Assembly (NCBI RefSeq): GCF_030848395.1 | Contig: NZ_JAVDBT010000013.1 | Coordinates: 79,099 to 143,098, forward strand | DNA from: Pseudogemmobacter lacusdianii | GTDB taxonomy: Bacteria > Pseudomonadota > Alphaproteobacteria > Rhodobacterales > Rhodobacteraceae | Length of the DNA stretch: 64,000 bases | Direction: 5' to 3' | Shown here: piece after piece, positions 8,954 to 16,869 of the stretch | How positions within the stretch are numbered: position 1 is the stretch's first letter | How the letters are laid out: each line of letters begins with the position of its first letter | Notes under the pieces: generated by a model | Seen by the model: the letters and a program-made list of their open reading frames with translations, nothing else | Database searches by the model: none | Told to the model about the DNA's origin: nothing | Position numbers and translations under genes: made by a program

Positions 8954-9032
8954 CCGCTCCTCCCCGCCTTGCCATCGCCTTAACGTTTCCTCCAGCGGCC
9001 CAGAGCCACAGGCATCAGGGCGGAGCTTCCCA

Positions 9033-10052
9033 ATGAAAACAATGGCATGGGCCATTGCGCTGACCCTTTCGCCCGCAGGCGCGCAGGCCGAGGGCCATTT
9101 GTCCCTTTACAACTGGCTGGATTACATCTCGCCACAAGTGCTGGTCAAATTCACCGAAGAGACCGGCATCACGGTGCGCTTGGAAAGCTACACCTCGAAT
9201 GAGGAGATGCTGGCGAAGATTCAAGCCGGGACGACCAGCTATGACATCGTCTTTCCCTCGGTTCATATGAACGACATCATGTTGCGGCTGGGGCTTTTGG
9301 ACAAAACCGGCATCAACACTCATCCCGATTTCAAAAATATCGACCCAAGTTTCCTGCGCACCAAGCTGGATTCTAAGGGCGAATATTGCCTGCCCTATGC
9401 TTGGGGCACGGTGGGGATTTTCTACAATGAAGCGCAAACCGGCCCCATCGCCAGTTGGGAGGAGTTTTTCGCCATCCCGAAAAAGGGCCTCGGTCCGATC
9501 GCGCTCTTGGATGATAAGCGCGAGGTGCTGGCGATTGGACATTTCGTCAATGGCACCTCGGTCAACAGCACCGATCCCGATGAAATCCGGGCAGCCGCCG
9601 ATTACATCTTGGCGCAAGAGGCACAGATTGCGACCTTTGACTATGAAGCGCCCACCCGGCTGGAAGACGGCCCCTATGTCGCCGCGCAGGCCTATGTTGG
9701 GATGAATGCGTTCTACCAAGACAGGCCCCAGATCAAATATGTGATCCCCACTGAGGGGGCGACGATGTATCAAGAGAATATGTGTGTGCTGGCCTCGGCG
9801 CCGAACCGCGCGAACGCCATTAAATTTATGGAGTTCTATCTGCGCCCCGAGATCGCGGCGCTGAATGTCTCGCACCAGTTCAACAGCACGCCCAACATCC
9901 CCGCCAATGTGCTAACGCCCGAGGCGATCCGCTCGCAGCCCAGCATCAATGTGCAAGGCGAGACGCATCGGCGGCTGCAAATCTTGGAAGACCTTGGCAC
10001 GGCGATTGAACATTATGACCGTGCGTGGAATGCGATCCGGCCCGCGCCTTAA
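9033..10052 (+). CDS. polyamine-type ABC transporter substrate-binding protein (orphan)
   Basis: A 339-residue periplasmic binding protein of the PotD/PotF family. A signal peptide of about 19 residues (MKTMAWAIALTLSPAGAQA) precedes the family opening LSLYNWLDYISPQVL. Further family features are the RLESYTSNEEMLAKIQAG segment, YDIVFPSVHM, and the Trp/Tyr-rich PYAWGTVGIFYNE ligand region. The ATG at 9033 is preferred because a signal peptide follows it and GGAG lies upstream; the longer frame is Pro-rich and not homologous. It has no permease or ATPase genes beside it. It precedes a P1-type peptidase, so it may serve the polyamine operon 5 kb downstream or bind another cation. Confidence 0.9.
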   Translation: MKTMAWAIALTLSPAGAQAEGHLSLYNWLDYISPQVLVKFTEETGITVRLESYTSNEEMLAKIQAGTTSYDIVFPSVHMNDIMLRLGLLDKTGINTHPDFKNIDPSFLRTKLDSKGEYCLPYAWGTVGIFYNEAQTGPIASWEEFFAIPKKGLGPIALLDDKREVLAIGHFVNGTSVNSTDPDEIRAAADYILAQEAQIATFDYEAPTRLEDGPYVAAQAYVGMNAFYQDRPQIKYVIPTEGATMYQENMCVLASAPNRANAIKFMEFYLRPEIAALNVSHQFNSTPNIPANVLTPEAIRSQPSINVQGETHRRLQILEDLGTAIEHYDRAWNAIRPAP

Positions 10053-10086
10053 GGCCCCGCGCGCCATTGTCCCAAGGAGAGATGAT

Positions 10087-11163
10087 ATGCAACCAAAGCC
10101 CCGCGCCCGCGATCTTGGATTGCCTTTCCCCGGCACGCCCGGCCCCTTGAACGCGATCACCGATGTGCCCGGGGTGGCGGTCGGCTTTTGCACCCTGACC
10201 GATCCCGCGCGCGACATGCGCACCGGGGTGACGGCGATCCTGCCGCGTCCGGGACATGAACCGCAGCCGGTCTGGGCCGGTCATTATGCGCTAAACGGCA
10301 ATGGCGAGATGACCGGCACGCATTGGATTGACGATGCGGGGTATTTCCTTGGCCCGGTACTGATCACCAACACGCATGGCGTGGGCGCGGCCCATATGGG
10401 CGCGACCCGCTGGATGATCGATCATTACGCGGAATATTTCACCCAGCATCACGCTTGGGCCATGCCGGTGGTGGCCGAGACCTATGACGGGGTGTTGAAC
10501 GATATCAACGCTTTGCATGTAGAGCCTGCGCATGCCATCGCCGCGATCGAAGCGCGTTCGACCGGGCCGGTCGCCGAGGGTTCCTCGGGCGGGGGCAATG
10601 GCATGATCTGCTATGAGTTCAAGGGCGGCACCGGCACCTCGTCGCGCAGAGTGGCCGTGGGCGGGCAAGATTATACCGTGGCCGCTTTGGTGCAGGCCAA
10701 TCACGGCTTGCGGCCTTGGCTGAACATCCTTGGCCGCCCGGTCGGGGAGCTGATCCCCTATGAGGCCCCGCAAAAGACGGAAATGGGCTCGATCATTGTG
10801 GTGATCGCCACCGACGCACCGCTTTCGGGTCTATCGCTGCGGCAATTGGCCAAGCGCGCCGCGATTGGCATTGGCCGGCATGGCACGCCGGGCGGCAACA
10901 GCTCGGGCGATATCTTTTTGGCCTTTTCGACCGCCAATCCCGGCCCGATGCCGAAATTCGCCGCCCCCTTGGTGCGCAAAGAAGAGCTGACCATTGACCT
11001 TCTCGACCCGCTTTATCTGGCAGCGGTGCAGGCCATCGAGGAGTCGGTGGTCAATGCAATGGTGGCGGGCGAGGATGTCGACACGTTCAAGCCCAAGGGC
11101 GGAACCTGCCGCGCCTTGAACACCGACAGGTTGCGCGAAATTTTCGCAAGCACAAAGGGCTAA
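10087..11163 (+). CDS. P1-family peptidase (DmpA-like aminopeptidase)
   Basis: A 358-residue member of peptidase family S58, related to the Ochrobactrum DmpA D-aminopeptidase and beta-aminopeptidases. These are made as one chain and cut themselves before the nucleophilic Ser. The conserved N-terminal region LNAITDVPGVAVGF, the GVTAILPRPG stretch, and GEMTGTHWIDDAG are present. The likely cleavage point is Gly234-Ser235 in EMGSIIVVIATDAPL, which matches the start of the DmpA beta subunit as I recall it. HGTPGGNSSGD is also conserved. No signal peptide, so it is probably cytoplasmic. AAGGAGA precedes the ATG at 10087. It lies 34 bases after the binding-protein gene and is likely cotranscribed, suggesting uptake and hydrolysis of an amide or small peptide. 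Confidence 0.9.
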   Translation: MQPKPRARDLGLPFPGTPGPLNAITDVPGVAVGFCTLTDPARDMRTGVTAILPRPGHEPQPVWAGHYALNGNGEMTGTHWIDDAGYFLGPVLITNTHGVGAAHMGATRWMIDHYAEYFTQHHAWAMPVVAETYDGVLNDINALHVEPAHAIAAIEARSTGPVAEGSSGGGNGMICYEFKGGTGTSSRRVAVGGQDYTVAALVQANHGLRPWLNILGRPVGELIPYEAPQKTEMGSIIVVIATDAPLSGLSLRQLAKRAAIGIGRHGTPGGNSSGDIFLAFSTANPGPMPKFAAPLVRKEELTIDLLDPLYLAAVQAIEESVVNAMVAGEDVDTFKPKGGTCRALNTDRLREIFASTKG

Positions 11164-11411
11164 GCCACCGCCATCGCCCCCGGTCTAAATCCTTTCCCAG
11201 AAACACGAAATTTGACAGTTTGCGGCAGTTCCGCAATAAGCCCGCCCATTCGTCGCCGAAATCACGCAAATGGGAACTGTCGTGACGTCAGCACGTTTGC
11301 GCCTTGCGACGTCTTCCAATGACGCCCTAGGACACCACCGTCGTGCACTTGCGATCTTCGGGCAGTTCTCATTCTGCCAAATGGCCGCAAGTATTAATGA
11401 ATGGAGCGGCT

Positions 11412-11849
11412 ATGCCTGCACAATTTACGCTGTCCCAGAATACAGTTCGCGCCCTTTTGGTGGTGGTCGGACTGGCTTCCTTGGGCAATATCTACTACCA
11501 GTTGCATATCGCGCCGGGCTGGCAATGGGGCCCCGCCATCGACAAGATGCCGCGCCATGTTGTCACCGATATGCGCACCGCGCTTTATGACGAAGGCAAA
11601 GCCGATTTCGTCAAAGCCGAATATCTCTCGGCCAAGGCCGAGCTGGACCCCGCCCTGTTCCCTGAGCTGGAAGCCGGCGTGACCGCGAAATCCACCCTGC
11701 TGCGCCCGCTTTTGGGGGACGGCCGTCAGGTGACGGCGGTGCATCAGCTTGAAATCAACGGCACCACCCGGACCGTGGTCGATATCATCGACATCGGCGC
11801 CCGCGGTGGCCGCATTGATTCCATCCAGCGTTACATCGCTCAGAACTGA
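11412..11849 (+). CDS. membrane-anchored NTF2/SnoaL-like small protein
   Basis: A 145-residue protein with one N-terminal hydrophobic segment (about 9-27) and a soluble domain, probably in the periplasm. The end of the domain, VDIIDIGARGGRIDSIQRYI, resembles the closing strands of NTF2/SnoaL-like folds, and EGKADFVKAEYLS resembles their first helices; this is a weak fold-level inference. The ATG at 11412 has GGAG five bases upstream; a longer start at 11343 lacks a good site. Only eight bases separate it from a DoxX-like membrane gene, forming a two-gene operon that ends at a strong terminator. Confidence 0.7.
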   Translation: MPAQFTLSQNTVRALLVVVGLASLGNIYYQLHIAPGWQWGPAIDKMPRHVVTDMRTALYDEGKADFVKAEYLSAKAELDPALFPELEAGVTAKSTLLRPLLGDGRQVTAVHQLEINGTTRTVVDIIDIGARGGRIDSIQRYIAQN

Positions 11850-11857
11850 GGCGCATC

Positions 11858-12388
11858 ATGAACAAGAACATCACCTTTGATCTGAGCCTTGGCACCCTGG
11901 GCAAGGTTATCTTGCATTTCTTCCGCCTTTACCTTGGCGGCTGGATGATCATCTCGGGCACCTCTTACTGGCTGACCCAAGCTGGCGCCGCGCCGATCTT
12001 CCCGCAGCCCGTGGGCAATATGCCGCTTTCGTCGCAAATGCTGGTCACCATGATCGAGGTTGGCCTTTTCGACATCGTCAAAACGCTGGAAATCGTTTGC
12101 GGCGTTCTGTTGATGCTGAACCGGATGATGCCTTTGGCCATCGTGCTGGCTTTGCCGATCTCGGGCGTGGTTTGGTATAATGCGATCGTGCTCAATCTGC
12201 GCACCGATCGGCTGTTCTCGCCCACCTATATGGGCGTGATGTGCTTCTACATGTCGATCGTCTTGGCCTTTGGATATCTGCGCCACTTCGCGCCCTTGTT
12301 CACTTGGAAAAGCCGCATCGGCCATGTCTCGGAGGTGAAAACCATCTTCGAAGCAATGCGCCGCGACGAGACCGTCGACCCGCGCTAA
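11858..12388 (+). CDS. DoxX-like integral membrane protein
   Basis: A 176-residue protein with four predicted membrane helices (about 15-38, 65-90, 92-115, 125-150). The pattern RLYLGGWMIISGTSYWL near the first helix, and a second helix followed by NRMMPLAIVLALPI, resembles the DoxX family, whose members work in membranes near quinone or thiol chemistry. Assignment is by topology and pattern, not by a catalytic motif. It is probably cotranscribed with the upstream NTF2-like gene and followed 20 bases later by an intrinsic terminator. Confidence 0.75.
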   Translation: MNKNITFDLSLGTLGKVILHFFRLYLGGWMIISGTSYWLTQAGAAPIFPQPVGNMPLSSQMLVTMIEVGLFDIVKTLEIVCGVLLMLNRMMPLAIVLALPISGVVWYNAIVLNLRTDRLFSPTYMGVMCFYMSIVLAFGYLRHFAPLFTWKSRIGHVSEVKTIFEAMRRDETVDPR

Positions 12389-12407
12389 ACCGCGACCTTC
12401 AAAACTT

Positions 12408-12442
12408 AAAAGCGCCCAAGCCCCAAGCTTGGGCGCTTTTTT
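12408..12442 (+). terminator. intrinsic terminator after the DoxX-like gene
   Basis: A perfect 13-bp stem (AAAAGCGCCCAAG paired with CTTGGGCGCTTTT) with a seven-base loop and a run of six T at the end, 20 bases past the stop codon. The A-run on the left arm means it could also act weakly in the other direction. It ends the NTF2-like/DoxX-like operon. The remaining 236 bases before the ABC exporter gene hold no gene. Confidence 0.93.
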
Positions 12443-12678
12443 ATGGGCTATGCGCCCGTGCCGCGGCCCGGCAAGGGTAAGCAAAGTTGACTAATCCGGT
12501 TGGTTTTGCCATGACGCCCCCGTGATCCTTCGGTCACGCCGCCAGCCCGTTTGCCAGCACCCAAATTCCAACAGCTGCCAAAGCCAAGCGACCTTGCCTG
12601 CCGGATCCGCCTCAAGCGCATCCGCAGCCGGGCCATCCATTGCTTTGACAACGGGCGGCACAGTCTAGGAACGACGCA

Positions 12679-14403
12679 ATGGCCTCTGGCTTTCGCATGA
12701 CCCTGCTTCGCGCGGTTCGATTGGCGCGGATTGCGGCCGGGGGGCCCGGTGCATGGTGGGGGATCGGCCTTTACGCCCTTGTTCTGGCGCTGAACTTTGT
12801 TGGCGTCTGGGTCGCGGTGCGGATGATCGCTTGGAACAAGCATTTCTTCGATGCGCTTGAGGCGATGGATGCGGCTGAGGCGATCCGGCAGGTCGGCATT
12901 TTCTTCCTTCTGGTCGGGCTTTCCGCCGCCAGCTGGCTGGCCGCCGATTGGTTCCGCAAGCAGCTTTTGATCCGCTGGCGGGCGCGGCTGACCGCCGAGG
13001 CCTTGGACCTTTGGGTCGGCAACCGCGCTTATTGGCTGTTGCGGCCGGGTTTTGGCCAGACCGCGATCGACAACCCCGATCAGCGCGTGGCCGAGGATTG
13101 TCGGATCTATGTCAGCCGGCTCTTGGAATTCACGCTTGAGCTGACCTCTCAAATCGTCTCGCTCTTTTCCTTCGTCGCCATCCTGTGGTCGCTGTCGACC
13201 TTCGCGCTCAGCTTCACCGCCTTTGGCTTTGAGGTCACGATCCCGCGCTATATGTTCTGGCTGGCGCCGATCTATGCGGTCATCGCCACGCTGATCACTC
13301 ACGGTCTCGGCCGCCCGCTGAAGGCGCGGTATTTTGAACGTGAGAAGGTCGAGGCTGACTTCCGCCATGCCCTGATCGGCTTGCGCGACCGCGCCGATTC
13401 GGTGGCGCAAGGCGGCGGGGAAGAGGCCGAGCGCCGCCTCCTCGACAGCCGCTTTGCCGCGATCCGGGGCAATTGGCAGCGCATCATGCGGGTCGAGCTT
13501 TTGCAGGGCCTGTTCACCCGGCCCTATACGCAAACCGTGCTGCGGGTGCCGACCTTCTTCGCATTACCCGCCTATCTGGCAGGCGCGGCAACGCTGGGGG
13601 GGTTGATGCAACTCGCCTCGGCCTTTTCCAATGTCACCACGACGCTCAGCTGGTTTTTGTTCAATTACCGTGACTTGGCCGAGTTCGTCGCGGTTTGTGA
13701 GCGTTTGGACGGCTTGATGCAGGCCGCGAAAGCCCCCACCCCCTTGGCAGGCGCGCCGCGTGATATCAAACGCGGGGTCTCGAATGATGGTGCCGTGCGG
13801 CTGTCCGGGTTGCAACTCGCCACGCCGGATGGGCGCTGGCTCGATAAGGTGCCGGACCGGGTGATCCGCCCCGGCCAAACACTTTTGATCACCGGCAGCT
13901 CTGGCCAAGGCAAGACCACGCTTTTGGCCGCCATTGCAGGGCTTTGGCCTTGGGGCATCGGCAGGGTCGAACGCCCCGCCGGGCGCTTCCTTTTCCTGCC
14001 CGCCGGCGCGCCTGTGCTGGGCGATGGGCTGGCCGGTGCCGCCTGCCACCCCTTGGATCCTGCCAGCCAAGACCCCGCGCGGATCGCCGCTGTGCTTGAC
14101 CGGCTGGGCCTTGGCCACCGCTTGCTCAGCGACACGCCCGAGGCCGCTTTGGCCGGTCTTTCGATGGGCGAACGGCAGCGCTTGGGCCTTGCCCGCGCGG
14201 TCCTGAACCACCCCGATTGGCTTTTGATGGATGAGGCAACCTCGGCGCTTGATCCCGCATCCGAGGCCGATCTGCTGACATGGCTGCGCGCCGAGCTGCC
14301 GCAGACCAGCATCCTCGTCGTCGCCCATCGCAAGCCCTTGGGTCTTGCCACCGATGACGCTTTGCGGATCGGCCCGGCGGATCGCTCAGAAGACCTTGCC
14401 TGA
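12679..14403 (+). CDS. ABC transporter, fused permease/ATPase of the YddA/SbmA-like type
   Basis: A 574-residue half-transporter. The membrane part (1-340) is of the ABC_membrane_2 type found in SbmA/BacA and YddA, with WNKHFFDALEAMDAAE near the start and NPDQRVAEDCR, a hallmark of this family. The ATPase part carries Walker A GSSGQGKTT (about 406), signature LSMGE (about 493) and Walker B LLMDEATSALD (about 515). It probably works as a homodimer in the inner membrane. Relatives move peptides or vitamin B12-like compounds; the substrate here is unknown. AGGAA precedes the ATG. It converges with the polyamine operon. Confidence 0.92.
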   Translation: MASGFRMTLLRAVRLARIAAGGPGAWWGIGLYALVLALNFVGVWVAVRMIAWNKHFFDALEAMDAAEAIRQVGIFFLLVGLSAASWLAADWFRKQLLIRWRARLTAEALDLWVGNRAYWLLRPGFGQTAIDNPDQRVAEDCRIYVSRLLEFTLELTSQIVSLFSFVAILWSLSTFALSFTAFGFEVTIPRYMFWLAPIYAVIATLITHGLGRPLKARYFEREKVEADFRHALIGLRDRADSVAQGGGEEAERRLLDSRFAAIRGNWQRIMRVELLQGLFTRPYTQTVLRVPTFFALPAYLAGAATLGGLMQLASAFSNVTTTLSWFLFNYRDLAEFVAVCERLDGLMQAAKAPTPLAGAPRDIKRGVSNDGAVRLSGLQLATPDGRWLDKVPDRVIRPGQTLLITGSSGQGKTTLLAAIAGLWPWGIGRVERPAGRFLFLPAGAPVLGDGLAGAACHPLDPASQDPARIAAVLDRLGLGHRLLSDTPEAALAGLSMGERQRLGLARAVLNHPDWLLMDEATSALDPASEADLLTWLRAELPQTSILVVAHRKPLGLATDDALRIGPADRSEDLA

Positions 14404-14441
14404 AAAAAAAATCGGGCGGAGCGCTTAAAGGCTCTCCGCCC
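14404..14441 (-). terminator. intrinsic terminator of the polyamine/SDR operon, overlapping the SDR stop
   Basis: On the minus strand an eight-bp GC stem (GGGCGGAG with CTCCGCCC) is followed by GA and a run of nine T, ending right beside the stop of the convergent ABC exporter gene. The TAA stop of the SDR gene lies inside the 12-base loop, so the last codons of the enzyme form one stem arm. This is a compact arrangement for a convergent pair. Confidence 0.88.
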
Positions 14442-15198
14442 CGTCGATCACCAAAGCATGGCCGGTCATAAAGCTTGACCGGTCCGAGGCGAGGTAAAGC
14501 ACCGCCTCGCCAATCTCCTCCGCCGTGCCAAAGCGCCCCAAGGGGATTTGCCCCGCCACATAACGCTCCAGCCCAGCGCGCCCCCCCATCTGCGCCTCAA
14601 AGCCGGCGTTGAAGACGGTGTCCACGAAGCCCGGACACAAAGCATTGCAGCGGATCTTATGGGGCGCGAAGTCGACTGCGATCTGGCGCACCATCGCAAT
14701 CACCGCATGTTTGGTGGTGCAATAGGCCAACATCTCACGGTCATATTGCACCCCGGAATTCGAAGACGTGACGATGATCGACCCGGCCTTTTGCGGCAGC
14801 ATCACCGCCATCGCCGCCTGTGCTGCCACAAAATGCGCCCGCACATTCAGCCGCCAAGAGAGATCCATATCCTCTGCCGTAATCTGATCGAGCCGCCCCG
14901 GCACCTGCACCCCGGCATGGGAATGCAGCACATCCAACCGCCCGTGCCGCGCCGCGACATCCGCGATCCTTCCCTGCAAAGCGGCATCATCACTGACGTC
15001 TAAGCCATGCCCCTCGGCCTGTCCGCCCGCCAGGCGGATCTCCTCGGCCACCGCCTTGGCCCGCGAAGCGTCAAGGTCCGTGACCACGACCAAAGCCCCG
15101 GCCCGCGCCATGGCCAAGCAGCCCGCCCGACCGATCCCCGCGCCACCCGCCGTCACCACAGCCACCCGGCCCTGCAACTCCATTCCCGACTGCTCCAT
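14425..15198 (-). CDS. SDR-family oxidoreductase at the end of the polyamine-type operon
   Basis: A 257-residue classical short-chain dehydrogenase. The dinucleotide-binding loop is TAGGAGIGR (usually TGxxxGIG), and the catalytic YCTTK (Y-x3-K) follows a Ser about 12 residues earlier. The normally conserved NNAG after strand four reads HSHAG, an unusual replacement. The closing motif FMTGHALVIDGAESL is typical. The gene starts two bases after the potC-like stop, so it is translated with the transporter and probably oxidises or reduces the imported compound or a derivative. An internal ATG five codons in is an alternative start. Confidence 0.9.
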   Translation of the reverse strand: MEQSGMELQGRVAVVTAGGAGIGRAGCLAMARAGALVVVTDLDASRAKAVAEEIRLAGGQAEGHGLDVSDDAALQGRIADVAARHGRLDVLHSHAGVQVPGRLDQITAEDMDLSWRLNVRAHFVAAQAAMAVMLPQKAGSIIVTSSNSGVQYDREMLAYCTTKHAVIAMVRQIAVDFAPHKIRCNALCPGFVDTVFNAGFEAQMGGRAGLERYVAGQIPLGRFGTAEEIGEAVLYLASDRSSFMTGHALVIDGAESL

Positions 15199-15200
15199 GG

Positions 15201-16004
15201 TTAACGCGCCCGCCGCCGCAACATCATCTGCGCGGTGATCAGCACCAAGAGCGAGGCGACCAGCACCATCGTGCCAATGGCGTTGATCTCGGGCGTAACC
15301 CCCCGGCGGATCGAGGAAAAAACATAGATCGGCAGGGTCGTCTCGGACCCGGCAACGAAGAAGGCGATGATGAAATCGTCAAAGCTAAAGGTGAAGGCCA
15401 GAAGGAAGCCGGCCAGCACCGCCGGAGCGATCTGCGGCAAAGTCACCTGAAGGAACGTCCGCATCGGCGGCGCGCCCAGATCGGCCGAAGCCTCAAGCAA
15501 AGCGCGGTCCATGCCTTGCAACCGGGCCCGCACGATCACCACCACCAGCGCCATGGTGAACATGCCATGCGCCGCGATGAGAGAGCCTTTGCCAAGGCCA
15601 AGCTGCGGGGCCTCGGCCCCAAATGCCTGCAAGAGGAGCGGGTTCACAGCGTCAAACACCGTGACCAAAGCGATCAAAGTGGCAATGCCGATCACGATCC
15701 CCGGCACCATCACCGCCACATAAAGGGCCGCATCGTAAAGCATCCGCGCGCGGCCTCGCATCCCCTGCAGGGCCACCGCCGCCAGAGTGCCGCAAAGCGT
15801 GGCCAAAGTGGCCGAGATCAAAGCAACGGTGAAACTGGTCTTCAAGGCCCCGATCACAAAGGGATTATCCAAAGCCTTGCCATACCATTGCAGCGAAAAG
15901 CCCGTGAGCTGCGCCGCATGCCGCCCGGCATTGAAGGAAAAAAGCGCAATGATCCCGATCGGGATGTAAAGGAACAGGTAAACCGCCAGCGCGTAAAGCC
16001 GCAT
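15201..16004 (-). CDS. polyamine-type ABC transporter permease (PotC-like)
   Basis: A 267-residue inner-membrane permease with six hydrophobic segments. The cytoplasmic coupling loop EASADLGAPPMRTFLQVTLPQIAPAVLAG has the EAA motif contacting the ATPase. Typical PotC features are the opening LFLYIPIGIIALFSFNAG and the late segment FDDFIIAFFVAGSETTLPIYVFSSIRRG. It lies nine bases after the potB-like gene and forms the heterodimeric channel with that product. A G-rich ribosome-binding site precedes the ATG. Confidence 0.95.
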   Translation of the reverse strand: MRLYALAVYLFLYIPIGIIALFSFNAGRHAAQLTGFSLQWYGKALDNPFVIGALKTSFTVALISATLATLCGTLAAVALQGMRGRARMLYDAALYVAVMVPGIVIGIATLIALVTVFDAVNPLLLQAFGAEAPQLGLGKGSLIAAHGMFTMALVVVIVRARLQGMDRALLEASADLGAPPMRTFLQVTLPQIAPAVLAGFLLAFTFSFDDFIIAFFVAGSETTLPIYVFSSIRRGVTPEINAIGTMVLVASLLVLITAQMMLRRRAR

Positions 16005-16013
16005 CCCCGCCCC

Positions 16014-16865
16014 CTACATCAACGCCACATCATCGCGCCCGCCCGACAGCCGTTTCATGGCCCTCAGGTACAGCGTGACGGTGACCAGCATCACCAGCAC
16101 CAAAGTGGCGGCCACCGCCGCGCCAAAGGGCCAGTTGCGCGATTGCAAGAAGAGGTCGACCAGCGCATTGCCAACGAAAAACACCTTTCCGCCGCCCAAG
16201 ATCTGCGGGATCAGGAATTCGCCCATCAACAAGATGAAAACCAGCATCGAGCCGGTGGCCACTCCGGAAAGCGAGAGCGGCAAAGAGACCTGCAAGAAGG
16301 TGCGGAAGGGCGGGCTGCCAAGATCGCTCGAGGCCTCAAGCAGCTTTTTGTCCAGCTTTTCCAAGGCGACATAGATCGGAAAGACCATCAGCGGCAGATA
16401 GCCGTAGACAATCCCCACCATCACCGCGAAAGGCGTGTTGATGAGACGCGGCTTGCCCATCCCAAGCTCGGCAATCAGGCTGGGCAGGCCGTTGCCGCCA
16501 AGAATCTGGATCCAAGCGTAAGAGCGGATCAGGATCGAGGTCCAGAATGGCACGATCACCAAGATCAACAGCAAGGTCCGCCAGCGCGGATCGGCCTTGA
16601 TCGCAAGGAAATAGGCCAAGGGCCAAGCAATGATAAGGCAGGTGAGCGTGCCCAAAGGCGCCAGCACCAGCGTGTTTTGAAACGCCGCCCAGCGCGCGCC
16701 GAGGTTGGCGTAATTCTCCAAGGAAAGGGCGGGGACGTAACCGCCCGCCGCCCCCCTTGTGCCGAAGCTGAAGACCAAAACGACCACCAATGGCAGCACC
16801 AGCATGCACAGCAGCCAAGCTGTTGCAGGGGCTAGGAAAAGACTGGTGCGCAAGGATGGTCGCAT
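16014..16865 (-). CDS. polyamine-type ABC transporter permease (PotB-like)
   Basis: A 283-residue permease with six membrane segments. The EAA loop reads LEASSDLGSPPFRTFLQVSLPLSLSG. The opening FLAPATAWLLCMLVLPLVVVLVFSF and the GEFLIPQILGGGKVFFVGN segment are PotB-like. Its start is four bases after the binding-protein stop, pointing to coupled translation. It pairs with the PotC-like permease and the ATPase encoded upstream. The exact ligand (putrescine, spermidine or another amine) cannot be read from the permease. Confidence 0.95.
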   Translation of the reverse strand: MRPSLRTSLFLAPATAWLLCMLVLPLVVVLVFSFGTRGAAGGYVPALSLENYANLGARWAAFQNTLVLAPLGTLTCLIIAWPLAYFLAIKADPRWRTLLLILVIVPFWTSILIRSYAWIQILGGNGLPSLIAELGMGKPRLINTPFAVMVGIVYGYLPLMVFPIYVALEKLDKKLLEASSDLGSPPFRTFLQVSLPLSLSGVATGSMLVFILLMGEFLIPQILGGGKVFFVGNALVDLFLQSRNWPFGAAVAATLVLVMLVTVTLYLRAMKRLSGGRDDVALM

Positions 16866-16869
16866 GGGC

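Noticed and set aside
8817..9032. 72 extra N-terminal codons in front of the orphan binding protein
   Set aside because: The part is Pro/Cys/Ser-rich, covers the 13-bp repeats, and would hide the signal peptide that begins at 9033.
15516..16835. A 439-residue frame antisense to the two polyamine permeases
   Set aside because: It is rich in His, Gln and Arg in the way of antisense frames of membrane proteins; both permeases are certain.
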